From Coptodactyla brooksi (Eukaryota > Arthropoda > Insecta > Coleoptera > Scarabaeidae): 23,245 nt of DNA. Position 1 is the stretch's first letter. The number at the start of each line of letters is the position of its first letter. Made by a program: the position numbers and the translations under genes. Of this stretch, positions 1 through 8,404 are shown one piece after another. Under the pieces are notes generated by a model. The model did no database searches. It saw only the letters and a list, made by a program, of their open reading frames with translations, and was not told the DNA's origin. The stretch is taken from positions 1-23,245 of the forward strand of contig JAWQRM010000394.1 of assembly GCA_033557675.1 (NCBI GenBank), written 5' to 3'.

Positions 1-585
1 TAAAGGTTTAGATTTATCAACATGTTTTAGGTCAGAACAGCGAATAAATTTTATAATTGAGAATAACCTATTCCTGCTCATAATTTTGGAGGAAAATATT
101 TCTGGATATCCGCACAAAAAATTTCTACAAAGATACGAAACAATTGTAGGATGATGAATAATCTCCATCATTAGTATCAATGAAATAAATGCATGCATTT
201 CGGACACGATAACATCCTTCCATAATGGCCCGTGTACCTTTCTTTCACTGTTACATGTTTCAATAAGTTCGTTAGTCCATTTACCTAAACTGTTTACAAG
301 TTTGGGTGGAATAAAACTCTCAAAACATCTCAAAGCTGGAGTGTTTTCATCAAAGTCCACAGCAGGATGAACACTATATTCGCGATCTTTTATAATTAGT
401 GGAGTTTGTCTATTGTCAGCAAAAGGATCAGTTATTATTTCCCACTCACCCATATGGCGTGCTTCCATTTCTTCATCTTCACCACAAATAGATAAATCCC
501 AATCAGAGTCATTGTTGTATTCATCGGTTTTCGGCAAATATTCTTATTCAGTATCGCTTTCGTTGGAATCCAACGACTATGCCAT
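1..585 (-). pseudogene. piggyBac-like transposase, N-terminal part, broken by window edge and stops
   Basis: Read on the minus strand from an ATG at 585-583, the frame runs to the left edge of the window. An acidic N-terminus (SLDSNESDTE, then DEYNNDSDWD) leads into the conserved start of the piggyBac transposase domain: a tryptophan-lysine-aspartate segment (PLWKDVIVSEMHAF), a hydrophobic helix with HHPTIVSY, and the MSRNRLFSIIKFIR block. Two stops lie early in frame, a TAG at 577-579 (codon 3) and a TAA at 544-546 (codon 14). From 543 to 1 the frame is open without a shift, about 181 codons. The catalytic aspartates would lie beyond the window. The TAG also provides a possible AG acceptor after a T-rich tract, so a 5' intron might remove the first stop but not the second. 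The long open frame suggests a fairly young or low-divergence copy. Confidence 0.8.
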
Positions 586-720
586 ATTGGCAAGAAAAAG
601 TAAAAATTAACAACAAAAAATAGTTATATAAATGTGCGTCGTAACCTCAAGGTCAGCATCCTCAGAAATCTGGAATCTGCGCATGCGCTAGTAAACGCAG
701 TCTGGTACGCAAGAGGTTAA
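586..720 (-). mobile_element. 5' flank and probable terminus of the left piggyBac-like element, with TTAA
   Basis: Upstream of the transposase start, the sequence ends in ...GTACGCAAGAGG followed by TTAA at 717-720. TTAA is the target site used by piggyBac elements, and on the minus strand the element would begin CCTCTTGCGTACC. A perfect 10-base palindrome (GCGCATGCGC) at 679-688 lies in the subterminal region. The exact terminus is inferred because the other end of the element is outside the window. Confidence 0.5.
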
Positions 721-796
721 TATCTTATTTTTAATGAAATTGATCCAAGAAGACAACCTAACAAGTTAAAATATTGGTTCTTTAATGTAGTATAGG

Positions 797-1550
797 TTAA
801 CCCTCGAGCGGGCACGTTAGCGTATAAAGTACGCCAGTCCTGGTTTTAATTAATTTTGTGCAAATCATACAATTACGAATTCAACATACCGTATTTGTTT
901 CTTATACCTCTAGGACTAAAATTAAGTTATTTAGAAAAAATCGATCGAATATTTTTTTTCTTAGAGGAAAGTTAGGGTTAGCGGATTATTAAAAAAATGT
1001 TTTTGCGACATTTCTTGCTTGACTTGAGAAAAAGAATTTATTTTATAGTTGATGTGTATTTGTTTGGGAATTTATGACAGAACATTTAGCACTTTTTATT
1101 TGAACCCTTCGTTCCGTACGCAGGTACTTCACCCCATTCTCAATATATTTCCCGCATGAAATAGTTCGTTTTATTGTGAATTATTTTATTGGAATATTTT
1201 GAATTATTGTGGTTATTATTGTTATTTTATTTTTATAATCTGAAAAAAACGTTGAAAGATGTAAGTATGTCGAATCTTTTCATATTTTGTTCTTAGTTTG
1301 CGATGTAAATTATTTTGCACTACTACAATTCACTTCTGATTTGTACTCAGGTCTAGGAAGGTTATAAGAATTGAGGAGATTCCTCAAATTCTCCAAGCAT
1401 TGCCCGATGATGAGGAACAAAATGATGAAGTGATATGGGACGAAATATTCATTGAATCTGATAGTGACCTGCGCGATGAAAAACTGCATGAAACTGACTG
1501 TGAACATCAGACTGATTCTGAACAAAAAAGTTTCGTGATTTTTTTACCAA
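797..1550 (+). mobile_element. second piggyBac-like element, 5' end and N-terminal coding part
   Basis: TTAA at 797-800 is followed by CCCTCGAGCGGGCACG, which fits the TTAA-CCC start of many piggyBac elements, with a small GCGTA/TACGC inverted repeat just inside. On the plus strand, AT at 1259-1260 is followed by a GTAAGT donor, and a CAG acceptor ends at 1350. Joining them makes ATG TCT AGG, a start codon split by a 90-base intron. The exon from 1351 then encodes an acidic tract (EEIPQILQALPDDEEQ, then ESDSDLRDEK and ETDCEHQTDSEQ) typical of the N-terminus of these transposases, ending at a stop at 1552-1554. The rest of the transposase is absent: hAT-derived sequence follows almost immediately. 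The element is therefore a 5' stub. Confidence 0.6.
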
Positions 1551-1574
1551 AGTAGATGCTACATGAGGGAACTT

Positions 1575-2550
1575 ATTACTTCACACTGATATTCGTTGGT
1601 TAAGCACCGGATACTGCTTGCACTGTATTTTCGCTCTACGCAAGGAGATCCCATTTTCCTTAAAAACGAAGTGAAATCCGACACTACGGAGCTGGAAAAT
1701 CAAATTGTAGATGCAAAATTTGTATCAGACCTTGCATTTTTAACAGATCTGACATCTTTACCTTAACTAATGAAATTTGAAACTACAAGAAAAACAACAG
1801 AATATTGCCAATTTATAAGGTCACATAAGAAGATTTAAAAATGAAGATTTTTTATTTTCCCAAGCTGTAAGGAGCACTTGGAAGAAATGAGGGATTTTGA
1901 GAAAGTATCATATTAATGACACAATTGCAAAAGAATTAAAACACAATTAATTACAGTTAATTGAAGTAATTAGTTACTTAAATTTCATATATGGATGAAA
2001 AGTCCAAGGATAACATCAATTTCATATGAATTCAAAAACAGATTTAGTGATTTTAAGGAAATCCAAGGAGAAATTTCAGTTTTTACTCAGCCACTTACTA
2101 TTTCTGTTGAGAACACAAGCAAAGCGGACCTTCAACTGGAATTGTATGAATAGGATTGGACTTTTTTAAGTTACTCCCAAAAAAACATTACCCCAATAAT
2201 AGACTCAATGCTGGGAAGCACGTTTCTTTGTGAAGGCAGCTTTTCAAAACATGAACTTTATAAAGTCAAAATCTGGGTGGTCCCTGTCTGATAAGTCACT
2301 TAGTTGCTTCGTTTGTCGACAACAAATATTAATGTTAATATTGATGCATTGGTTAGTGAAAACCAACATCCCCAAACCCACTATTTTTTTTTGTATATTT
2401 GTTAATTTTTTTTAATAAAGACTAATAATTATACAAACAAGCAGCGTTTTTTGTGTCTATTAGAAACCACTGATAAAGTTGCATACGAAGCATTTTATTT
2501 ATATGATGCTACTTTCACAACCGCAGTTTTTTTACAGTTGGACAGCCCTG
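1575..2550 (+). pseudogene. decayed hAT transposase (SCAND3/GTF2IRD2-like type), C-terminal half
   Basis: Several plus-strand frames carry blocks recognisable from the hAT transposases related to SCAND3, ZBED5 and GTF2IRD2. They are TDIRWLSTGYCL near 1585, then ALRKEIPFSL, NLKLQEKQQNIAN near 1780, EFKNRFSDFKEI near 2030, SMLGSTFLCEGSFSK near 2207 and FIKSKSGWSLSDKSL near 2260. The last two belong to the C-terminal dimerisation region. Many stops and frame changes separate them, so it is a dead copy. The right terminus is probably the CAGCCCTG ending at 2550, which reads CAGGGCTGTCCAACTG on the minus strand, a typical hAT terminal repeat. No matching left terminus is visible, so the copy is 5'-truncated or eroded where it meets the piggyBac stub. 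Confidence 0.72.
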
Positions 2551-2929
2551 TTTTAAACAGTACCGAACTTCAAAATTTTCGCGTTTTCTTTTAACCGTAA
2601 TGAACAGAAAAAAAAACTATGCAATTTTGTGAATAAAATTAAGTTAACGATATTTAAAATTTAATTATGTCAATTAAATGTTCAATATCTCTGTTGAAGT
2701 AGTTATCTATGTTAACTATTTAGAATTTAAAAAATGATCCGTCGCCCTCATGGGCAAGTGGAATAGAAAAAGGAGAACTTAAAAATGAAAAGGTTTAGAT
2801 ATACACAGAAATATGCAAAATCTGAAAACTTCCTAAGAAAATATTACCAACCTGTAAACTTTTATAATAAATATACAAAGTCATTAATGTAAAAGAAAAC
2901 TAAAAGAATTTACATACATATGGATGGAC
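2551..2929. other. no recognised gene
   Basis: AT-rich sequence between the hAT terminus and the Penelope-like fragment. I see no coding tract, splice-site pair or repeat copy that I can support here. Confidence 0.4.
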
Positions 2930-3240
2930 AGACATCTTATGTTCAGAAGTCTGAACATATTCAACAAATATTTCAGTTTATCTAATAAACCTTCTTTAAG
3001 AGACACTTCTAAAAACACTATTGACTTTGTAAGCAGTATCAAAAATACTAAACTTAAAAACAGAAATATTAGTTTCCTTTGACGTAACGCCACGTTTTCT
3101 AAATGTCCCTATTAAAGAAACTTTAACCATATTTAAAAATGTCTTAATTAAAAATAAACTAACACCTGTATGGATTCAAATTAGTTCAGGTTTAATGGTA
3201 AATTCATTAAATAGACAGAAGGTATGGTCTTAAAACAGAC
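2930..3240 (+). pseudogene. Penelope-like element reverse transcriptase fragment
   Basis: The plus strand reads SLNIFNKYFSLSNKPSL and then DFVSSIKNTKLKNRN in one frame. After a frame change it continues VSFDVTPRFLNVPIKETLTI, which corresponds to the segment around the first catalytic aspartate of Penelope-like reverse transcriptases (usual form SFDV-xx-LFTNVP). The fragment stops before the later RT motifs and lies immediately upstream of the SNARE terminal exon, so it probably sits in that gene's last intron. The segment is of the same family as the larger remnant at 16010-17180 but covers an earlier part of the protein. Confidence 0.6.
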
Positions 3241-3313
3241 AATGGGTAATTGTCTTTCGCTACTTTTAGCTTATCTCTGTATGGATGATTTTGAATATTA
3301 TTTCCGTTTTTAG

Positions 3314-3463
3314 TTAAGAGATACCAACGAGGAATTAAGCAGAGCATCCCGTATTATGAATTCAATGATAATGCGCGCGATGCAGCAGAAGGTGGTATTG
3401 TTCGCTGTAGCAGTATGTTTCGTAATAGCAATAACGGCAGCCATTTACATCAACTTTTCATAA
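3314..3463 (+). CDS. terminal exon of a Vti1-type Qb-SNARE
   Basis: A pyrimidine-rich acceptor ending in TTTTTAG at 3313 opens a 49-residue frame that ends at TAA 3461-3463. It starts LRDTNEELSRASRIMNSM and continues into a basic turn (MRAMQQK) and one hydrophobic segment of about 20 residues, ending a few residues later (YINFS). This is the C-terminal end of a SNARE helix plus a tail anchor. The R-[DE]-T-N-x-x-L-x-x-[SA]-S-R-I pattern is what I know from Vti1a, the Qb-SNARE of endosome-to-Golgi and related fusion steps. Only this exon is in the window. Upstream exons must lie left of position 1 or be separated by the transposon-filled intron, since no other SNARE sequence is visible from 1 to 3313. 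Another tail-anchored SNARE of the same group is possible. Confidence 0.65.
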   Translation, partial: LRDTNEELSRASRIMNSMIMRAMQQKVVLFAVAVCFVIAITAAIYINFS

Positions 3464-3908
3464 TATTAAGAACCAACACAATAAATGCACTGACTTGTAT
3501 GTTTTAACGTGTAGTGACTTAATGTAGCCATTCAATACGCATTGTCGAAATTAAGAAATGTATTTGAGAGTAAATTTCGGATTGTGCCACCGCGTGTATA
3601 TTTCTAATATACTCTTCGCATATTGTACAATTTAACATTTTGTTCATAATTTAATTAATTAGACTAAGAGGAGTAGTTTTTGTTTTGAGTCGTTACAACT
3701 GTGATATAAAAGAACCATTCCTTTGTTTCCTATATATATTTTATAAGCTCACATAGTATTTTACATGTAATTACGCAATTACAAAGCAGTTTTTTACAAT
3801 AATCAAGTTACTACGAAGCGATTGATTGTAAAAGAAAGTACGCCTGTATATAGATGTACCAAGTTTTCAGAGTTTTAAAGAGCAAAATACAAAAGAATAA
3901 ACAATAAA
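3464..3908 (+). terminator. 3' UTR and polyadenylation signals of the SNARE gene
   Basis: An AT-rich stretch follows the stop. Two canonical AATAAA hexamers lie at 3896-3901 and 3903-3908. A T-rich region follows from 3957, as expected downstream of a cleavage site. The end is inferred and no transcript evidence is available here. Confidence 0.5.
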
Positions 3909-4136
3909 ATATGGTTAAGAAACCGTAGATATTAAAAATATGTATTGTATTATGTATTTTTTTTTGTTTTAATTTTTTTAAAATTGTATTGCAATTTTCC
4001 TTATATTTATTCTTACTATGAGTATTGTTGAATATTATACATTTCTTTATTGTTTTCCAATGTGTTTTATTTCATGCATCACCTACCCAACTTAATAGTC
4101 AAGATAAGATAAGACATTAGAAATAAAAGCTTACTT

Positions 4137-4720
4137 CATCATGTTTAGTTGTGTACACTTGATATCTTCCTTTGTGTTTTTGAAGAAGAGTAATGAGTGC
4201 TTCTTGTGATAGGAAGAGTTAAATCAATCAACGACTTGTAGTAGTGTCCTACATTTTGGTCGTAGTACATCAGTTCAATGTTGAATCTTCTTGAAGTGAA
4301 GTATACTATTAAAAGGTACTCGTTCACCGACAAAACTAACTTCAATTAGATGATCAGTCTTTAAACTGATAAATGTTGCACTTGTCAAACGATAAGCACA
4401 ACAGCTCAGATTAAAGTATTTATAAATACCAAATATTAAACATTTGTTTGTGCACATGGCACATTTTCATGTTATTTAGCATTGTAGATATCCATTCAAT
4501 GATTCAGTAATTGCTTAGTGGCTATATTATATTCAAGATTGTTGTAAAAGTAGCAATGTAATATTTTTCAAAATAAGTTTCACCACTTGTCAAAACTTCG
4601 TCATAACTGAGTGCTTGTTGTACTAAATTGAAGTGCATACTTAGGATACTTCAAAGAATCAATTGGTAACAAGTGAGAATCCCACGGTGAATCAACTTTT
4701 ATCATTTTAATTTCAAACTT
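4137..4720 (-). pseudogene. unidentified coding-like tract on the minus strand
   Basis: Read on the minus strand, three neighbouring blocks look like protein but change frame between them. The first (about 4700-4550) reads VDSPWDSHLLPIDSLKYPKY and, after a shift, QALSYDEVLTSGETYFEKYY. The second (about 4410-4280) reads TSATFISLKTDHLIEV and then FVGERVPFNSILHFKKI. The third (about 4200-4137) reads SQEALITLLQKHKGRYQVY followed by TTKHDE and a GTAAGC that could be a splice donor. I do not recognise the family. It could be a decayed gene, a set of exons with introns I cannot place, or the remnant of an old mobile or viral element. Confidence 0.35.
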
Positions 4721-5410
4721 GTTTGCGAAAATCAGGTCTTTTTACTGTAACACGAGTCATACTAAATATACTTTAAAAATATTATATTTTTGTAACTAAT
4801 GTTATAAACTATGAATATACTTTGAAAGCCAATTATTTTTTTCGTTTTTACTTAATATACTTTGGGTAAGGATCAAAGAATCGAATAAAAATAAGCAAAA
4901 CGTATTAAATTAAGAAAAAGTTTGAAATTAATTTCCATTAAATAAGAAACAAGAAAATTCGGGAAATAATTGAATGCATATAAAGTAACCTGCTTAAGGA
5001 TGATAACTGTAAAAAGCTTCTGCGCAAGAATGACTTGGAAATTTCTTCACTTAAAATAATCAGAAAGTAAAACGTACCAAACAACTTTTAAATCAATTTT
5101 AATGACTGTAATGATATACTTCAATATAACTTCAAGATTAAAGTAACAACCAATACAGTAAACTGCTAAATTCTATAATAGATAGAATCTAGTAAGTTCG
5201 CCAGGTTCCGTTTTACTTTCTCTTGCCGATTGGTGTAAAGAGAACACATTTTTTAATTTCTCGTTGAATTTAAGAGCCACTTTAATAACCATACAATATC
5301 AATAAGTCACATTCATTTGGTGTTGACATTTACTTTGCCTCCAACAGTTTTAAACATTGTATTTATTGTATATTATATTTATTGTATTATCCATTCGTTT
5401 GGTTTCAATG
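4721..5410. other. no recognised gene
   Basis: AT-rich intergenic sequence with no coding tract I can support. A short ACTTTCTCTTGCCG near 5214 resembles one arm of the palindrome at 11152-11173, which suggests repeat-derived material. Confidence 0.35.
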
Positions 5411-5485
5411 TTTCAAATAAGAAATGCATCACATCGAACTCTTCATCACTTAAAAATATTTTGTAATATACAGGTGTCCCAGTTA
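5411..5485 (+). repeat. dispersed short repeat ending in CAGGTGTCCC, copy 1
   Basis: The sequence TTTCAAATAA...TGCATCACATCGAACTCTTC followed by TATACAGGTGTCCC matches, in reverse orientation and with scattered changes, 10695-10768 inside MTP intron 1. The TA-CAGGGTGT end is typical of small inverted-repeat DNA elements in insects. The boundaries are approximate. Confidence 0.5.
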
Positions 5486-5758
5486 TTCTAAGCTTCTTTT
5501 AAAACTTTTATCTCTACAGATGTTAAAGAATTTAGTTTTGAAATATCGAAATAAATATTTTTAAAACCTATTGTATAAACTTCAGTAAAAATAATTATTA
5601 ATAAGATTTAAAATAATAATACTTTATTTGTTATTTTGTACACTGGAAATAGTGAAATTTCTTATATCTTTACACACTATTGTGTACCTTCGAATAACAC
5701 TTCAATAAGCGAAAATCAAACACATCTTTGATTTTGTGTGGTAACATTTGCATTAATT

Positions 5759-6258
5759 TCATTTTTAAACCTGTACAATTTCAAAGAGGGTTCAAAATTT
5801 TCGAAAATGGCAAGAAAATTTATGTTGTTTTAGAATATAATTGGATTCTAGTTAGTTTATTCTATAATAATAGTTAGTCTATTATTATTAATTATGCAAC
5901 AAGAAATGTAATGCTATATACATATAGCGTTTGTCTACTTTATTTAATAAATGAAATAAAAATGCGGTGACTGAAAAATAAATTATTAAATTTAAAGTAA
6001 AAAGACAGCTATCTATTTTAAGTGCAGCAAAGTGGGTTAACTTCTTAAACTTGAGAAGTTAAGTTGAAACTGAGAGTTTAACATTAAATCTATTAAAAAA
6101 AATAACGATCGTAATATTACAATTAAATTCTATTCAATTATCTGATATTTGAAAGTTTAATTCTGAATTGTATCAAAAAGGCGAATGCAGCGCCATCTAT
6201 ACTTGACAATTGAGAACTAACCACGTTTAGCAGTGTTCTGTATTCCTTCAAATAATGT
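5759..6258 (+). repeat. long direct repeat, copy A
   Basis: From TCATTTTTAAACCTGTACAA to TTCAAATAATGTA this region is nearly the same as 6458-7027. It lacks about 100 bases that are present in copy B (around 6553-6657). Internal features shared by both copies are a GCTATATACATATAGC inverted repeat, a TTAACTTCTTA...AGAAGTTAA stem (one mismatch here, 6037-6062) and the motif AGCGCCATCT (6189-6198). No coding sequence is conserved, so a non-autonomous mobile element or a segmental duplication is likely. Confidence 0.75.
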
Positions 6259-6457
6259 ATAACTAGGAAGAAAACTTCTTCCTTTATAATATTCGGATGT
6301 TGTTTTCCTTGTTTATGTTTCTCAACTATGTGGTAGCATTTCAATAAACCGACAATTGTGCAGTATCGAAAAATGAATTTGACACCATAAAACAAAAGAA
6401 ACGATTTATTAAGTTAATCGAGAATAGGAAGAAAAATTAATCAAGATAGACTATTTC

Positions 6458-7027
6458 ATTTTTAAACCTGGACAATTTCAAAGAGGGTTCAAAATTTTCT
6501 AAAATGGCAAGAAAATGATGTTTTTTAGAATATAATTGGATTCTAGTTAGTTTATTCATTGGTTTAATTGAAAATGTTGCGAAATATTATGCTAGAATTA
6601 GTAGCGCCATCTCCTTTGCACATGAAGAACTTTGTAATAAAGTTAAATGTGCATTAAAATTATGCCACAAAAAATGCAGTGCTATATACATATAGCATTT
6701 GTCTACTTTATTTAATAAATGAAATAAAAATGCGGTGAATGAAAAAATAAATCATTAAATTTAAAGTAAAAGGACAGCTATCCGTTTTAAGTGAAGTTAA
6801 GTAAGTTAACTTCTTAAACTTAAGAAGTTAAGTTGATGCTAAGAGTTTAACATTAAATCTATTAAAAAAATAAACGATCGTAATATTACAATTAAATTCT
6901 ATTCAATTATCTGATATTTGAAGGTTTAATTCTGAATTGCATCAAAAAGGCGAATGCAGCGCCATCTATACTTTACAATTGAGAATTAACCACGTTTAGC
7001 AGTGTCTGTAGTCCTTCAAATAATGTA
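6458..7027 (+). repeat. long direct repeat, copy B
   Basis: Second copy of the repeat at 5759-6258, in the same orientation, 0.7 kb further on. Here the internal stem is perfect: TTAACTTCTTAA at 6806-6817 pairs with TTAAGAAGTTAA at 6820-6831. It carries two AGCGCCATCT motifs (6603-6612 in the segment missing from copy A, and 6958-6967). The two copies begin and end with the same sequence, which makes a duplicated unit more likely than chance AT-rich similarity. Confidence 0.75.
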
Positions 7028-7079
7028 ATAAAACATGAGAAACGATTTCGATTTGAAAAGTTTATAAAGTTAATCGAGT

Positions 7080-7440
7080 ATAGGTAAAAAAATCAAGACA
7101 GATTGTCTAGTTATTTAAATATTTTAGGAAGGAATTGAGATTTAGTTCAATAAAGTTCCATTGGAATTATCTAAATGTTAGCTATATTTTTGTGTCGAAA
7201 TTTAACTTAAAAAGTACAATAAATGCGATTTTTTATAAAGAGAATTTATGTAATAAAGTTAGTACGGATTTGTTCCAATTGTTATGTGTAAATGGCAGTT
7301 TAATTATGAACATTTAACATAGTTTAATAATTAAGATTAAACTATACACATTTAAATTAATAATTGTAAGCATTAACACTTAAAGAGAGATCAGCGCCAT
7401 CTGTGTGTGACAACTAGAAACCAATTGATGTCGTTAACTG
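7080..7440 (+). repeat. diverged third copy of the same repeat family
   Basis: This stretch shares shorter matches with copy B, such as TGTAATAAAGTTA and TCAGCGCCATCT (motif at 7393-7402) followed by GTGTGACAACT-GAAACCA and an AACTGAAGGA-type end. It also holds a 10-base inverted repeat (ATAGTTTAAT at 7319-7328 with ATTAAACTAT at 7336-7345). The match is weaker, so membership in the family is an inference. Confidence 0.35.
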
Positions 7441-8146
7441 AAGGATTGTAAACAATTTTATTGGTTTCTTATCATATTATTCACCATTAAACAAATGAAA
7501 CCCGCCTTAAAGCGGCAATTGTCTAATTTGCACGTCGTAAATTATGATTAAAAATTTTCATTTTGAGCCCTTCTCTTTACGGCAAAATAAACCCACGAAC
7601 AAAGTTGGTTGTTTAATTTATTTGATGTTTCAATTATCCGGATGTTTTTACCGTTGCAATAGGTACAAATCGTGCCGGTAGTCAATTGTGAACACACGCA
7701 TCAAGTAACCGTTGTTTTTAAGGTCGATATACTCAAGGAAATAGTCACTTAACGGGAATTAAGATTTCAAATAGCTTTGTAGCAATGTGAATCATTTTTG
7801 AACAAACAAGGAAGGTCGTGTCGCAAAGTTGGTGATCAGCTGGTGCCTGGTAAAGAGATAAATCCGGTTTTAACAGTCGAATGCAACCGGCACGCAGCAG
7901 TGTACGTGAATCGTCCTTTAAAACTAAATTTTTGTTCTTTAAAACTTAAACGGTTCAATTAAAAACAATTTTTAAATAGTGTGCAGTGATCTTGATATTC
8001 AACTGTTACGCGGCAAATTTGAAAAGTGATAACAGAAGATGACAAGTAAGCAGAAATCCGCCTGCAAGTTTATCTAACCTTTGAACTCTCCATTGATAGA
8101 TGAACTTTAGAATTTTTGGTGGGAACGTTTAGTTCGTGATCTGAAA
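7441..8146 (+). promoter_or_regulatory. putative promoter and 5' UTR of the MTP gene, with two short uORFs
   Basis: This is the non-coding sequence directly upstream of the MTP start. I see no convincing TATA box, and the transcription start cannot be fixed from the sequence. Two short upstream reading frames precede the main ATG. One has ATG at 8039 and stops at 8075-8077 (12 codons). The other has ATG at 8100 and stops at 8130-8132 (10 codons). CAAGTAAGC near 8043 could alternatively be a donor of a 5' UTR intron. Confidence 0.35.
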
Positions 8147-8404
8147 ATGTGCAATTCGGCGTTTATTTTTGTGCTGTTATGTGGAATAGCTTATGGATTT
8201 ATTTTGACATCATCTACCAGCGCTGATTTTACGGAAAATCAGTTCTTACAGCCTGGTAAAACGTGGATTTACGAATATAATACGAAAACTACGTTAAATG
8301 GAAAGGAGGATGGTAAAAATCATGTCGGTTTTGTTTTAAAATCGATGGTTACTGTTGAAAGCGTTTGGTCTTCGAACGAATTTAGCAGATTATTAAAGTT
8401 TTCT
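8147..8404 (+). CDS. Mtp: MTP exon 1 (residues 1-86)
   Basis: The ATG at 8147 gives a hydrophobic leader (SAFIFVLLCGIAYGFIL) that fits an ER signal peptide, followed by FLQPGKTWIYEYNT, the first strand of the lipoprotein N-terminal domain. No longer in-frame start is needed. The exon ends TTTTCT before GTAAGT at 8405, phase 0. Confidence 0.88.

Noticed and set aside
6138..6395. 85-residue minus-strand frame
   Set aside because: It crosses the end of direct repeat A and is not kept in copy B.
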